64,000 bases of DNA. Origin: Davidsoniella eucalypti. Its lineage: Eukaryota; Ascomycota; Sordariomycetes; Microascales; Ceratocystidaceae. How positions within the stretch are numbered: position 1 is the stretch's first letter; each line of letters starts with the position of its first letter. Location: positions 365,989 through 429,988 of the forward strand of contig RMBW01000015.1 in assembly GCA_004009845.1 (NCBI GenBank), written 5' to 3'. Made by a program: the position numbers and the translations under genes. Below the pieces are notes generated by a model, which made no database searches, was not told the origin of the DNA, and saw only the letters and a program-made list of their open reading frames with translations. Below, one piece after another: positions 47,302 through 58,510 of the stretch.

Positions 47302-48361
47302 TGCGATGGAAGATGGGCAGTAGCAATGGAGCCGTGTCGATGCGGCGACGACGACGGCGAGCTTTTTGAGGAGGGCAGAGGGGGGCACAACAATGCAATA
47401 GTGCAGAGAAAGAATGGAAGGTCAGCAAACAAAAAAACAGGCTGGAAGAAAAGCGATGGCAGAACAGATAAGGAGAAACGCTAAAAGTCACCCTCGTAGG
47501 TCGATACGTTGATGAAGGGACGGCGGTGAGCACCAAGCGAAAATCACTTGTTGTTAGGGTAGTAAGTAACCAGTAAAAGGGGAGGGTTTTTTGGTGGAAG
47601 CTGTAGCTAGGTGGTTGATGAATGGTTGGTGGGCGTGATGGACTACAAGGCTGCGGTTGCTAACAAACAGCGTCAAACGCAGAGGGAGCAACAAACTAAA
47701 CGCAGCAGTACTTTTTTTGCTTACCTTGATGCAAGGGTTAGCGTGGATTCTACAATTTTACAGGTGTGTTTGACAGGCGACTCCAGTAGTATCAAGAGTG
47801 AGTTGAAGGGGCTGATGTCCTGTAACTATATGTATACAGATATACATATATCTGTCAAGGCCACAGAAGCGGAACACAGCCGGAATTGGCTTGCCTTCAG
47901 TGGCGACCGGACATTGAAGCAAAAAGGTGACTTCCCGCCCGAATATCTTACGCCACCAAATAATCAAGCTGCGATGCCTAAAAATAGATAAGAAAATCTG
48001 CCCGGTTTCAAACTAGAAAAAGAGACGTACCTTTGAAACAACAAATAAATGTACTTCTTCGTGATTATATCAAAGTGCGACTTTTGCAAAAAAGAAAAAA
48101 AAGAAGGCTAATATAATTGATTACACTAAATGTGCCCTTTGATAATTGACACTATAGACTGGAACAAATTAACGCTTAGCTCATAAATAATCATGCGTTA
48201 TATAATTTGTATATCACATCGTGATATATGAATGTATATATATTTACACCAATGTACGTTATTCAATAACTATTCTTTTTCTACCCAAGTTTTTTTTTAT
48301 CCTACCAGCACTTACCTACATATATATATATTACTTAATTTTCAATGAGCTCACATACCGA
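47302..48361. other. intergenic between LRG1 and the Hint-domain gene
   Basis: The first 300 bp are the LRG1 leader, pyrimidine-rich on the minus strand. The rest is AT-rich. A 126-codon plus-strand frame (47611-47991) has no family signature and begins on a non-ATG codon, so it is not called. Confidence 0.5.
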
Positions 48362-49027
48362 ATGACGTCTTCATGTCCAAAAGTTCCCGGGTTATCTGGA
48401 AATACCTTAATGACTCTCGCATCCGGGCGATTCATCAAACTCAGTCGAGTCCGGCGTGGTATGCGTATTCGAACAAAAGTCGGCCCCCGCCGTGTTGCAG
48501 CAGTTATAATCACGAACGTCGTGAACCACACCATACACCGCGTCAACGGTGCCATAATCAGCGATAGCCAACCTATTTCCCTAGATAATGGACTGACGTG
48601 GTCTTTCCCCTCCGATATAACAGCCTCCTCTGATACATATAACGGACGTTTGTTTACGCTTGTCATGGAAATCGATCGAAACTCCGAAGCACACACTGTC
48701 GAGATCCGATCGGCTACTTGTCCCTGGACTATGGGATTCTTGGGCTCTACTCTGGGACACGGCATCAAGAAATCGGGGGCTGGTCAACGCGATGTCCGGG
48801 CCCATCCGTTCTTCGGAGACTATAACACCATCATACGCAACTTGAGAAGACTCGGAGTCGCACCCGGAGGCGTGGTCATCACAGGTGGCATTCGAACTAC
48901 ACCGTTTAATTGGGGACAAGCCCAAGCTACCAGTTTCCAGCCACCGTCTGAGAATATGGCTATCTTGATATATCAACCTAAGCGCCAGTATACTTCAAAG
49001 AAAAGTCGGTATACCGAAAGATACTAA
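48362..49027 (+). CDS. standalone Hint-domain-like protein, probably degenerate
   Basis: A 221-residue frame from ATG at 48362 (MTSSCPKVPGLSGNTLMTLASGR). An upstream extension to 48221 opens with GTG and is Tyr/Ile-rich, so it is rejected. The order GNTLMTLASGRFIKLSRVRRGMRI, KVGPRRVAAVIIT, PISLDNGLTWSFPSDI, MGFLGSTLGHGI and AHPFFGDYNTI matches the Hint (hedgehog/intein) part of fungal VWA-Hint proteins as I remember them. No VWA domain precedes it. Compared with that remembered pattern, the Cys before SG(D/N)T is Gly and the His of HPI is Gln, so self-processing looks lost. It could be an N-truncated paralogue or a small adapted protein. It is convergent with the CofD-family gene 281 bp away. 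Confidence 0.6.
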   Translation: MTSSCPKVPGLSGNTLMTLASGRFIKLSRVRRGMRIRTKVGPRRVAAVIITNVVNHTIHRVNGAIISDSQPISLDNGLTWSFPSDITASSDTYNGRLFTLVMEIDRNSEAHTVEIRSATCPWTMGFLGSTLGHGIKKSGAGQRDVRAHPFFGDYNTIIRNLRRLGVAPGGVVITGGIRTTPFNWGQAQATSFQPPSENMAILIYQPKRQYTSKKSRYTERY

Positions 49028-49307
49028 GCGAAAAGTTGACGAGCCATATATATTGTGTTTTACATGAATTAGCAAATTTATACGTTTACGTACACTTGTA
49101 CATGCACTTGGGCCGTTACACAGATGAAAAGGCCTTTTTTAAAAGGCCCAAAGCGAATGATTTATCTGATATTGACACGTCATGACTTTATATAGTATAA
49201 AAGAAATATAACTTCCCAGTTGACATAAATCTATTGGAAATGGCCGAATCGCCGTGGTTTTTGAGATTACAATTACTGAAACAATCTATCTGCTGCTGAC
49301 CCAAAGG

Positions 49308-50975
49308 CTAACCGCCCAGCGTGTTACGCCGACTTTTATCATTTCGAGAATCATGTGTTCCAACAATAGCCTTGAGTGCCTGAGTCAGCCCATTAGCGTC
49401 ATAGCGATGAGGCCCTCCGTTCGCACTCTTTGGCCCATAAAGCCTAATAGACTCTATTCCCATACGCGATAGGCGCTGCCGGTCGACGCGGGGGGATGAC
49501 GGGCAGTCAAGATATATCAAATGGGTGACGAACATGCCACACATCTTGTCGTCAACCTTGAGCCCGGGTTTGATCGACTGGGCACATGCTCCAGCAATAG
49601 CTTGCACAAAGTCCGTCGCTGTGAATGGGCTACTCGATGGGCCTACTTCTCGATCAAGGGTGGCGTTAAGAATAAGTACTTTGTTCTTAACATCAGGGCG
49701 GGATAGTGCATGCCCAATGCCTTTTAAAACCAGGCTGGGGACGATTGACGTGAATAATGAGCCGACACTATATACTACAGTTCCACATCGACTGATGGCG
49801 TCTAAGGCCCTAGGATTGGCCGAAATCCGAATTTCCTGGCCATATGGGTTGATATACCAAAGCCTTTCAATGCGGGCTGGCAAATCCTCTTCATTTTCCT
49901 TAGAAAAGGCAATGGCAGCCTTACGAAGCGCAGGGAGGGACCCGGGCAAATTTGCATCTTCAGCTTCAATTTCGTGCTCTTCTTCAGGCAAAATACTAGT
50001 GGCCAGGTTGATAGAGCCTAGCAAATCCTCTTCATCTCCGGCTTGACAAGTCAATGGTATTGCGGTGGGCTCGCCGGGATGCGAGATGTTGTTTTGGCCC
50101 ATTATGATACTTCCATCGGCCAACCCAGCAGCAATATGATGGGCGAAATTTGTGTTGAGAGCCGGCATGACGTTGACGTTCGACGGGACGCAGCATATAG
50201 ACGACAGTAAATAAATCGCAGCCTCAAAGCTTCCGGTAAAAAGCCGAGCGCCCGTGAGGAAGATGTTCCCAAGACTAGCACTTCCGAAATCAAACCGGCT
50301 TGATGGCCGTGTCCGTTTGATGGCTTCAAAGTTAAAGCTATTGAGTATGGAGCGGATTAGCTGGAGCTTGGGAGTAGATATTCCGGCCCATGTTGGGTGG
50401 GTTCCATCTAGGAATTGATCCCATTCCGCAGCGGCTGCTACAGAATGCGAGCACAAACGATGATTGAATAACGTTTTCAAGTGTGCATTCTCCTGGCTAT
50501 TGTGTTCAGGAATGAGCCGTACCAGGCGTGATCTTATATCGCCAATACCTATCTCATGTGTTAGCATCAATGCCAAAAACAATGATACATCTATCTATAC
50601 ACAAAACGTACCGGGACCACCGAAAACACGGATGATCTCACTGCTACTCCCACCGTTGTCTGAAATGGGGATTACGTAGGTGAGGGCAGCTTTATTTGCG
50701 GCACGAACTTCTTCGAAGACATCAACAAGACCATTTGCAGCACTTCCGCCAGAAAAAATAACAATGTCTGGGTGTCTGATATGGGGGGAAGTGGAATGTT
50801 GCCTGGTTGGTGATTCTTGTGAGGATGACCTATAAAGTGCAGATATATTTTCCGTGTTTATGGAAAGCTCCGCCGGTTGTAAGCGGGGCACGCCGCCGCC
50901 ACGATTGGATTGTGCATCTTTTCGCGTAGTATTGGACGCACATGAAGACTCATCAGACAGACTATGAGTAGACAT
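49308..50975 (-). CDS. CofD/YvcK (UPF0052) family protein
   Basis: Exon 1 is 50975-50612 and exon 2 is 50548-49308, with a 63-nt intron (GTACGT donor, GCTAAC branch, ATAG acceptor). The join restores GGPGIGDIRSRL and gives 534 residues. The family signatures are an N-terminal phosphate-binding loop (SGGSAANG, 75-82), SDNGGSSSE at 105-113 and GGPGIGDIRS at 119-128. Late in the protein is VYSVGSLFTSIVPSLVLKGIGHAL, the conserved core, and VLILNATLDREVG. Bacterial YvcK binds UDP-sugars and controls carbon flow into cell-wall precursors, and CofD transfers phospholactate to Fo. The fungal members are uncharacterised, so no reaction is assigned. Confidence 0.85.
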
Positions 50976-52516
50976 GGCTGTTGTTATAGGCCTTTCTTTC
51001 TGTAGATTTGATGATGTATGTGCTATTATTGATGGAGGCTAATGATTCACAAGCCAAAAGGGACTTTGATACTGCGATTGAGACAGATAATTCGGGTTAA
51101 ACTCGTATTATGACGCTATGAAGTCAGACTGTATCCATTAATAAATATAGAAATTTTAAGATAGCCTAGCAAGTTTGTGAAGGGAAATGCAACTTACATG
51201 TACAAGGGTAAGGCAAGCTAAAAGCAGCCTAGTTGTGCACTCAAATAGGCATTAATGATATATGTAGTAGTACAACCAAAAAGGCAGAAGCAAAGTGTAA
51301 ATATATAAGTTCTGAAATCTAACAAAATTTTAAGCCAGTAGAGATTTAGAGATTTATCTATCTTTACGGTTTTTGTAGTTGCTGCAACGATACCCACTCA
51401 TAATACGCTGATTGTTTATCATTGCACGCCAATTAGCCTTTCTCATAGCAATACTGTCCGAGGTAAACTACCAAACAAAACTACATATAGATGCAAGTGG
51501 ACAGGTGACCTACATGTAGTAGAATAGGAGATAAAAGGAGTTAGGGTTCATCTACATACCATCACAGGCTATCAGTAGTAAAACTACAAGTTGCTCTTTT
51601 TGTGCATGATTGCCGAGGAATAATCGGTCTACTGATGCGACGACAACATATCGTTGTTTTTTAGGGAAGATGGTCTATGTTGATAGATTGGCAACTACAA
51701 CCATGTCGTGGTAAATATATATTTATAGTGTTGATTGTTCACATTATATTCATGATGCAAATTGGCATTTTTGTGACACTAGATGTATCTATAGTCTTGA
51801 TTTAGGGATGAGTAATACCAACGCTATGTCTACCTATCACTTTTTTAAGAAACGTCAAATTTTAAACTATAAAAAAAAAAGGATCGTCGCTGATATATCA
51901 CGACCCAACTTACCCTAGTCTAATATGTATGTACGCATAGAGTCTAGAACATCTGGGTCCTTGAAACGATAAAAGTCTGGTAGTTGTAACCGAAAACAAT
52001 GATATTGAAATAGCGTGGGATTTCCTTTCTCATCTACCAGCAATCAAAGCTATCAGTCACCAGGGCTATATCCAAGGTTAACAAGTAAGCGGATATCTGA
52101 CCTAGCCAACCAGTCCTTTTTACAGACACGTAAAATGATAAGAGAGGATTTTGCCTTAAGGACGGAGACATTATTGGACATCTAATTTCAAATATTTACT
52201 AATTATCATATAATACTAGTAAGAGATAGCCTTCTCCTTGGGTGTGCCCCAAGACTGGAATTGTGTTACTTCTTTCAAGGCAAAACCTACCCAATTAAAT
52301 TCTGCACTTTCTGTCAGCACTATCATCTTGTGATTATAAGCTACAAGATATCTCCGATACTAGAGTCAGAACTATTACTATAACGGAGTCGAGTTTTATT
52401 CAATGATAAATAACCGAGCAAATATTAATCCAACCTTCCTGATAGAGTAGTATTATGGAACTGCTAATCCCATGGAAGTTCTGGCAAACATCTATACTAT
52501 TCCTTTTTTACATGTA
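50976..52516. other. intergenic, AT-rich
   Basis: About 1.5 kb with no coding signal, RNA gene or repeat seen. Confidence 0.6.
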
Positions 52517-53632
52517 ACGTATTTCACCACTTCCCGGGCCACTTTTCCCCACCACCACCACTCCAACTTCAAGACGAGTTTACTTACACACTTACGATGC
52601 CAAACTTTCTCCGTGAGTCTCGAATCATTCTTGTGATCGAGGCAAAGCGAACGACACCGGGATTGAGTATTCGAAAGCTCGCAAAGCAATTCGATGTCCC
52701 ACGAACGACGCTCCAGTACAGAATAGCTGGAAGAGCCTTTGATGCTGATAGAACCTACGGCTTGCCGATCTTGACCCCGAGTGAAGAGGAGTCGATTGTT
52801 CAATATATCCTCCAGCTAGATGCAAGAGGGTTTTCCCCCCGGAGGGTTGACGTGAAAGATATGGCTAATCGTTTGCTCGGGATACGCGGCCTTAAATGCG
52901 TCGGAAAGAACTGGACTGACCGCTTTGTTGCATGACGACTAGAGTTCCGTACGCATTTCTCTCGCGTTTACGACTACCAAAGGGCCTTGCAAGAAGATCC
53001 CCATGTGTTGGACGCGTGGTTCCGTTTGGTCACCAACATGCGTGCGAAGTACGCTATCTAGGACTGCGATTTCTACAACATCGACTGAGACGGGCTTTGG
53101 AGGCCATTTCACAGTCGACTCTCATCAAGGATCGAGTGACCAAGCATCAAGGAAGCTCTCCAACACCGAATTTAGCCTCTGTTGACCAATTGGCCAAGGC
53201 TACAGTAGCTGTTAACCACCAGCTTACACTTTTGACCAGTGAGGTCAAGGCACTTCGAGAGGCTAACGAAGCCCTCTCGAAACGCCGTCGGGCCAAAAGA
53301 ACCCGATTACAGGATTCGGGGCCTCTTACCGGTGAGGAAGCCAGCCAGCTTTTGATGGAGAAGGGCGTTGTTGAGCAGGAAGGACGAGACAAAGGTGCGG
53401 GGGAGGGGTCGTCAATACGGCGCAAAACGAGCACGCGGCACTGTGGCATCTGTCAGAAGGCCGGTCACAATGCAATGACCTGCCCAGAGGAGATAGATGC
53501 AAGTAGTTCATCGGATTCCGAGTAGAAGTAATTGATTTGACCACCTTTTCATGGAGTTATGAGGGTTACAAGTTAGGTAGTCTGGAAAAGTGGCCCGGGA
53601 AGTGGTGTGGCCCGTGAAGTGGTGAAATACGT
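52517..53632 (+). mobile_element. pogo/Fot1-type transposon, 1116-bp internal-deletion derivative (copy 2)
   Basis: TA target duplications lie at 52515-52516 and 53633-53634. The right terminal repeat is about 50 bp with the units ACGTATTTCACCACTTC, ACGGGCCACACCACTTC and CCGGGCCACTTTTCC. The left one lacks the middle 17 bp. Inside are the transposase start (helix-turn-helix), a stretch up to the first catalytic Asp region (YNID..GF), then an abrupt jump to the C-terminal tail with a CCHC zinc knuckle (CGICQKAGHNAMTC). The central and last catalytic acidic residues are deleted. It is mobile only if supplied with transposase. Confidence 0.88.
52597..53525 (+). pseudogene. broken pogo-type transposase
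   Basis: The frame starts with MPNFLRESRIILVIEAKR and contains two DNA-binding helix-turn-helix regions (psq-like, then CENP-B-like: DMANRLLGIRGLKCVGKNWTDRF). A TGA at about 52934 follows, then TAG codons and an extra T before the first DDE Asp. After a large deletion the frame resumes with the coiled C-terminal region (TSEVKALREANEALSKRR) and the zinc knuckle, ending at 53525. Compared with copy 1, several changes are CA to TA, such as CAG to TAG. Confidence 0.85.
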
Positions 53633-53929
53633 TACTTGAATTCTGTATATCAAGTTTAGCTGTAACAAAAAGGGTTCTGTTACACACAGTGCTCCCTGCG
53701 CGTTAACACCTGATTTGATTTGATTATATTACGTCTACCTAAATCACTAATATCATACGACGCCGGGTTGGTTACCGGACAGATATTTAAAGTTGTCTGT
53801 ATATTGTCCTCCGCTCGACAAACTCAATAGCTTTGTATGTGCGGAACGACACCGTCTCCTAGTCCCGATGAACTAGTGGTCCATACCTCAGCTATGAGCA
53901 ACAAAAACAAACAAAAAAAAGAAAAAACA
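53633..53929. other. intergenic
   Basis: AT-rich sequence between the pogo derivative and the dispersed repeat. A TGTTACACACAG start near 53678 could be an LTR-like end, but no partner end was found. Confidence 0.3.
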
Positions 53930-54385
53930 GTGCCTCCACAAAACCATTCCCAAAAGACAAACCCACAAAACCAACTCCCTAAGTGGAGCTACCATCCCCA
54001 CTATTTAGTGAGCCTCCAAGAAGCTGGTGATCGTGACCGCAAGAAAGAAAACTTTGGCGTAATCGAGTCGGGTGCTATGAATGAAGCACAGCAACAAGAT
54101 TCCGGCGCCGCGGGGTCGGGCATCCGGAACCTTCAAGGAGGCTGCCCGCCGATTGTAAGTGTGGCTCCCCGAGGTGAGTGCGATGGACTCGGGAGACCAA
54201 CGATCGAAAAGGTGCGGGGTTGGCCGCCCCTCGAAAGAGGAAAAGTCAAGCTCAAGGCCTCACGAAACGGCGTATCAGAAGACGACAAATTTCGAAAAAG
54301 AAAACGATAATGGACAGCAGCATTGGGAATATGTGCTGGTCGCTCTTAAAACCCCACGACGAGGGGGGCGTACTCGAACTCAAAG
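53930..54385. repeat. dispersed repeat, copy 2
   Basis: The partner of 40150-40485. It is longer, with about 120 bp (54065-54180) that copy 1 lacks, and it shares AAACCATTCCC, GGCGTARTCGAGT, GACTCGGGAGACCARCGATCG and TTAAAACCCCACGACG in order. A 157-codon frame (53837-54310) covers it, but the frame is basic, low-complexity and not conserved in copy 1. Confidence 0.6.
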
Positions 54386-54978
54386 GTACCCCCCGAGGGT
54401 TGTAGGAGGGGAGGTTGAAGTTTCTCGACTAGATCTTGATGCCAAACCCTTTTTTTTATTTATATATATTTTTTTATAATTCCTATCTGATTCCTTACTT
54501 TGAACCCGACTGAGACTTGTCATCTTCTTGTTCCTAGCAAAGTAGCCGGCGTAATTCTTTTTTAAATAGTGTCATCTCATATCATCTTTGTTTGGCTTTG
54601 GTAAAGAAACATTTGTCTAATTGTTCTAGAATATCATCCTAGAAACCCCTTAATCTACACTACATCAGCATTGCCCAACTGACCTGATCTTTGTTGCCTA
54701 TGCTGTGCCAGCACGGCAACGGGCTCCACTCTTCTCCCCCTCCCCTTTCTACAAAATATACATACATTTACCAAGAAATCAATCACACAAAGAGACCAAT
54801 TGTCGACACAAAAGAAATGAGATGAAAGAGATGAAAGAAAGATATAACAGCATCGTGATTCATTTCAAACCCGATGAAAGTATATGCGTTTGTGTGTAAG
54901 AGATAGCGCTTAGGACACACGTACATGACGCGGTGGAGGCATGATTGATGTTCGGGGATCCTCTTTAGTGCCAGCATT
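54386..54978. other. 3' flank of PMT gene
   Basis: AT-rich with no coding signal. It includes the probable PMT 3' UTR. Confidence 0.5.
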
Positions 54979-57358
54979 CTATTTGGCAAAGTGAAGATCG
55001 TATCCGAGAAGCTTGCGGGTCTGGATCTCATCAACAGACAAGCCGGGGTAGCCGTAAGTCAAAGGTAACCAGAAGTACCAGCAAATAGTCAGTAGAACGA
55101 TCAACGCAATGCAAACAATCCAGGAAACCAACATGCTCTGGCCTGCGTAACGCTCAGCAGCACTGAGATGGCGCTTAGGCTCAGACTTGTTGCTCTTCTT
55201 GTTGTTACTGTAATCAGGATCCGACTCGCTGATGAACACAAACTCTAGCAGCGAGCCACAAACCAGCGACGACGCAAGATGTGCAGGCAAGTAGTGGTGC
55301 AGGAAAAGCTGACGTCCCATCAGGTAGAAGGGGAAGTAATGGGTAGCCCAGGCAAGGAAGAAAAAGCCAGTTGAGTTGTAGAAACGAGAGCGAGTACGGT
55401 GATCCAAAACATCTTGGCCACGACGCAGAGACAGCTGATCAGCCATGACAATACCGGCATAGACAGCCATCAAACTGCTGGCCAACCACCAGCCAATGGT
55501 GTTGCCAACAAAGTAGATCTGCTGGCGGGTAGAGTCTTGAGTCCAGAAGCTCACACCGCGCAACAGGAAAGGCCACTGGTAAGGCTGACTAGCGTACGGG
55601 TGGCTGCTAGTCAACTTGTTGTTGTGGTAAAACATGGAACTCTGCAACTCAAGCCACTTCTTGAGGAAGGGCATGTGCTTGGCAGGGCGAGGCTCCTTAA
55701 CACGACGGATATCGTCCTGATCAACCGAAGGAGTGTCCTCAACGTACCAGATATTAGAGCTAGGACCAATAGCCTTGTTACCGTTGATTTCCTGCTGCTT
55801 GTACGCCCACTCAGGCAAAGGCTTGGTGTGGGTCCACATGGCAACCTTGCTGAGGTTATGAATCAGCTTGAAGTAGCTGGCAACAGTTTTGAATTCCTGG
55901 TTGTCCTTGCCGTTCTCGATGCGGATCTCGAACAGGGTGTCGTTGAGACGGCTATCGATACCCTCGGGGATGTTGATAGTAGTGAACTCCTGGTTGGTAG
56001 GGTAGTATGGCGAAGCAACGTCGTGAGAAAGAAGAATGGTGTCAGTGACCAGGTGGCGCAGACGAATGATATCGTGGTTTCTGACAATGCGGCCGGCACC
56101 ATCATCATTGGGGTCAGCGGGAAGAATTTGCCAGTAGTTGTTAGTATCGTTGAAAGGATAGCCGGTGACTTGCTGACCCTGGCTGGAAACACGACCGTCA
56201 TCGTAGCGCAGGGGGTAGCGATCGGGGTGGCTGTGCAGGTAGGCCTTAGTATTCTTGTGGCGCAGAACAATAGAGTCCTGGTAGTGGATATCGATAGCGT
56301 TGGCGAGCATCAAGTTATCGCTGAGTGTCTCCTGGAACTCAGGCGTCATGAAGTCGTCACCGGGGCCGGAACGGGATAGAACCGCGAAGTGAACTTGGAA
56401 CCAGAACAAGTAAAATATAAAAGGAAGGATGATCAGACCAACTGCGCGAGCAGCAAAATGCTTGATGAACTCATTCATAGACAGAGCACCACCAGGGCGC
56501 TTCACATCAAGCAGCTCCCACAGGTCAATAGCGACGGCAGAGCCAATGGTGATGAAGGCAAACAGGCCGACATACTTGGTGGAAATATCGCAAGACAAAG
56601 CGAAGCCAGTTAGGATAAGCCACTTCCACCACTTGCGAGAAAATGGCTCGTGGCGCAGCTTGTAGAACTTGATGTAGAACAGCAGAGAGCAGGCCATGGC
56701 CAGAATCAGGGTGGCATCCAGTAAAATCAGGCGAGTCTGGCCAATATGGGCGTTGTCCAGAAGAACCAACGAAGCAGCTAAAATGCAGGCAGGCAGGCTG
56801 TAACTAGACTCCCACATAATGAGGTACACGACAGAGACGGTCATGGCACCCAGAAAAGCGGGAAGGCCACGGTAGGCGACGTAGGGGACCTTGTTCGTAA
56901 TGTAGGAGTCCCCAATGTTGTCGAATTTGAAGCTACCATCGTAACCAACCATCCAGCCAACGAAGCCGAACAAGAGCTTTCCGAGGGGGGGGTGGACATC
57001 AAAGAAATATGTGCGTTCGAGATAGAACGAGGCGAACTAGCGAGAAGAGTCAGAAATAAGTGTGAAATATAGTCCCTAGATTGATTGATCTTACCTTTCC
57101 AAAGTGGACTTCGTCGAAGACGACCTCATCAGGGTGGCTAATACCCCAGAAACGCGTGGCAAAGGCCAGCAAGGTGATCATAGAAAAGGCGATCTTGTGT
57201 GCGAGCTCGCCGGCATTAGGGTGGACGGACGGCTTGCCCTTTTTGTTCTCTTTGATGGCGCCGGAGCTAGGCGTGCGGTCGACAGGCGCGGGACTAACGC
57301 TCTTGTCGCGGGTCTTCCGTTGCCGCAGCGTGCCCTGCGGCGTGGACGATGATGCCAT
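54979..57358 (-). CDS. PMT2: dolichyl-phosphate-mannose protein mannosyltransferase, PMT2 type
   Basis: Exon 1 is 57358-57095 and exon 2 is 57036-54979, with a 58-nt intron (GTAAGA donor, CTAG acceptor). The join gives FDEVHFGK|FASFYLERTYFFDVHPPLGK and a protein of 773 residues, the usual PMT2 length. PMT enzymes are ER multi-span proteins that transfer mannose from Dol-P-Man to Ser/Thr of secretory proteins. The acidic loop-1 motif (HPDEVVFDEVHFGKF) and DVHPPLGK are present. Three MIR repeats lie at about 325-520 (HSHPDRYP, DIIRLRHL, SYFKLIHNL), and hydrophobic spans occupy the N-terminal half and the last 200 residues. The ATG at 57358 (MASSSTPQGTLRQRK) is preferred over an in-frame ATG at 57376 because of its better start context. 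Confidence 0.92.
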
Positions 57359-58510
57359 GGTGTGTCTAGTATACAATTGATATGGTAGAGGTGAGGCCGT
57401 AATGGGATGGATAAGGCTAGATCAAAATCTCAATGTCAGCTTGGGAACACGATGTGGAAGCCAGAGCCTGGTTGTATCTAGGCTGCAGAAGCAGTTTTAA
57501 TTATGCTGAGGGCATGCCAAACACAAATCATACCTGGGCTAAAATCAGCAGAGAGAGCGACAGTACTAAAGAAAGAAAGAAAGAAAGGGAAGCGTAAGAG
57601 CTCCTCGAAATAGGCGAAAAATAAAAACAAGACGTGGTCAAAAAGACTAGAAGAAAAGAAACAAAAAGAAACGAAACGAGGAAAGAAAAGGAAGTACAGG
57701 TATTTTGGTGTTGTCAGCAACTTTTTTGCTATGGGAAGGCGCAAATTCCGCTCTTGCCCATTTAGCTGCTACCAACTAAACTAAGCAATGGCTCTCTGTC
57801 TACATATAAACCAACTACAACTGTATTCTTCAGAAGCTTAGCGCTTATGTTTGCCTAGTAATAGCACCAGATACATACATACATATATGTTTCCGAGCAA
57901 TTGCGACTTCAGGCCACCTGGCAAGCTGCTGCCGCTCCTTCCATTAAGCGAAGTGCCAAATGGCCGCCCAAACCCTGGTCAGCCTCCGGACCAGAGGCGC
58001 GTCCTTGTTAGTTTTTCGATAAGTTGATTTCTGTTGATTACATATGTTGTGCTGATTGTATTGCCCCACTCTTTAGCATACAGTATGGCAGTACATAGAT
58101 TAGTTTCCCTTAAGTTTCCAGCCAAAACCCAACACATTTATGCTAACCAATGGCTTTCTCGAAGGCTGAAGTGGCGTTGCGCGTAGAAAATTGCTGAAAC
58201 CTTCAATCGGGATTGATGTCTAAACTTCATTGAGCTTCTAAGACTTCAAAATACCACCTCTTGCTGCCATAGGCTTCGAGCCCCTGACTCCTGTGTCCTT
58301 CCATAGCTGGGCCAGCTGTAGACAGCTGGCAGACTAATAGCGATAGTTGTCCTACACAGCCAGCCTAGCATCCACACTTGACCTCACCTCTAACCATGGC
58401 TCCGCATAGCAACCTGTTTGTTCCTAGACTCTTCTTCTCAAGCGCCCATGCTTCCAATTTCCCAATTAGACAACCAATGCTTCACGCTTAATTGAGACCA
58501 CCCAACTCCA
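57359..58510. promoter_or_regulatory. divergent intergenic region of PMT2 and the GT69 gene
   Basis: About 1.15 kb separates the two start codons. The PMT2 side has long A/G-rich runs on the plus strand (57560-57700), which are pyrimidine tracts in the PMT2 leader. No other gene is seen. Confidence 0.45.

Noticed and set aside
47611..47991. 126-codon frame upstream of LRG1
   Set aside because: It does not start with ATG, has no recognised domain and lies in AT-rich intergenic DNA.
48221..48361. N-terminal extension of the Hint-like protein
   Set aside because: It starts with GTG and is made of Tyr/Ile-rich residues from TATA-like repeats.
53678..53860. Possible LTR starting TGTTACACACAG
   Set aside because: No matching second LTR, primer-binding site or retroviral-type coding domain was found.
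55399..56379. 326-codon plus-strand frame inside PMT2
   Set aside because: It is an antisense shadow of the PMT2 coding strand, with no independent motif.
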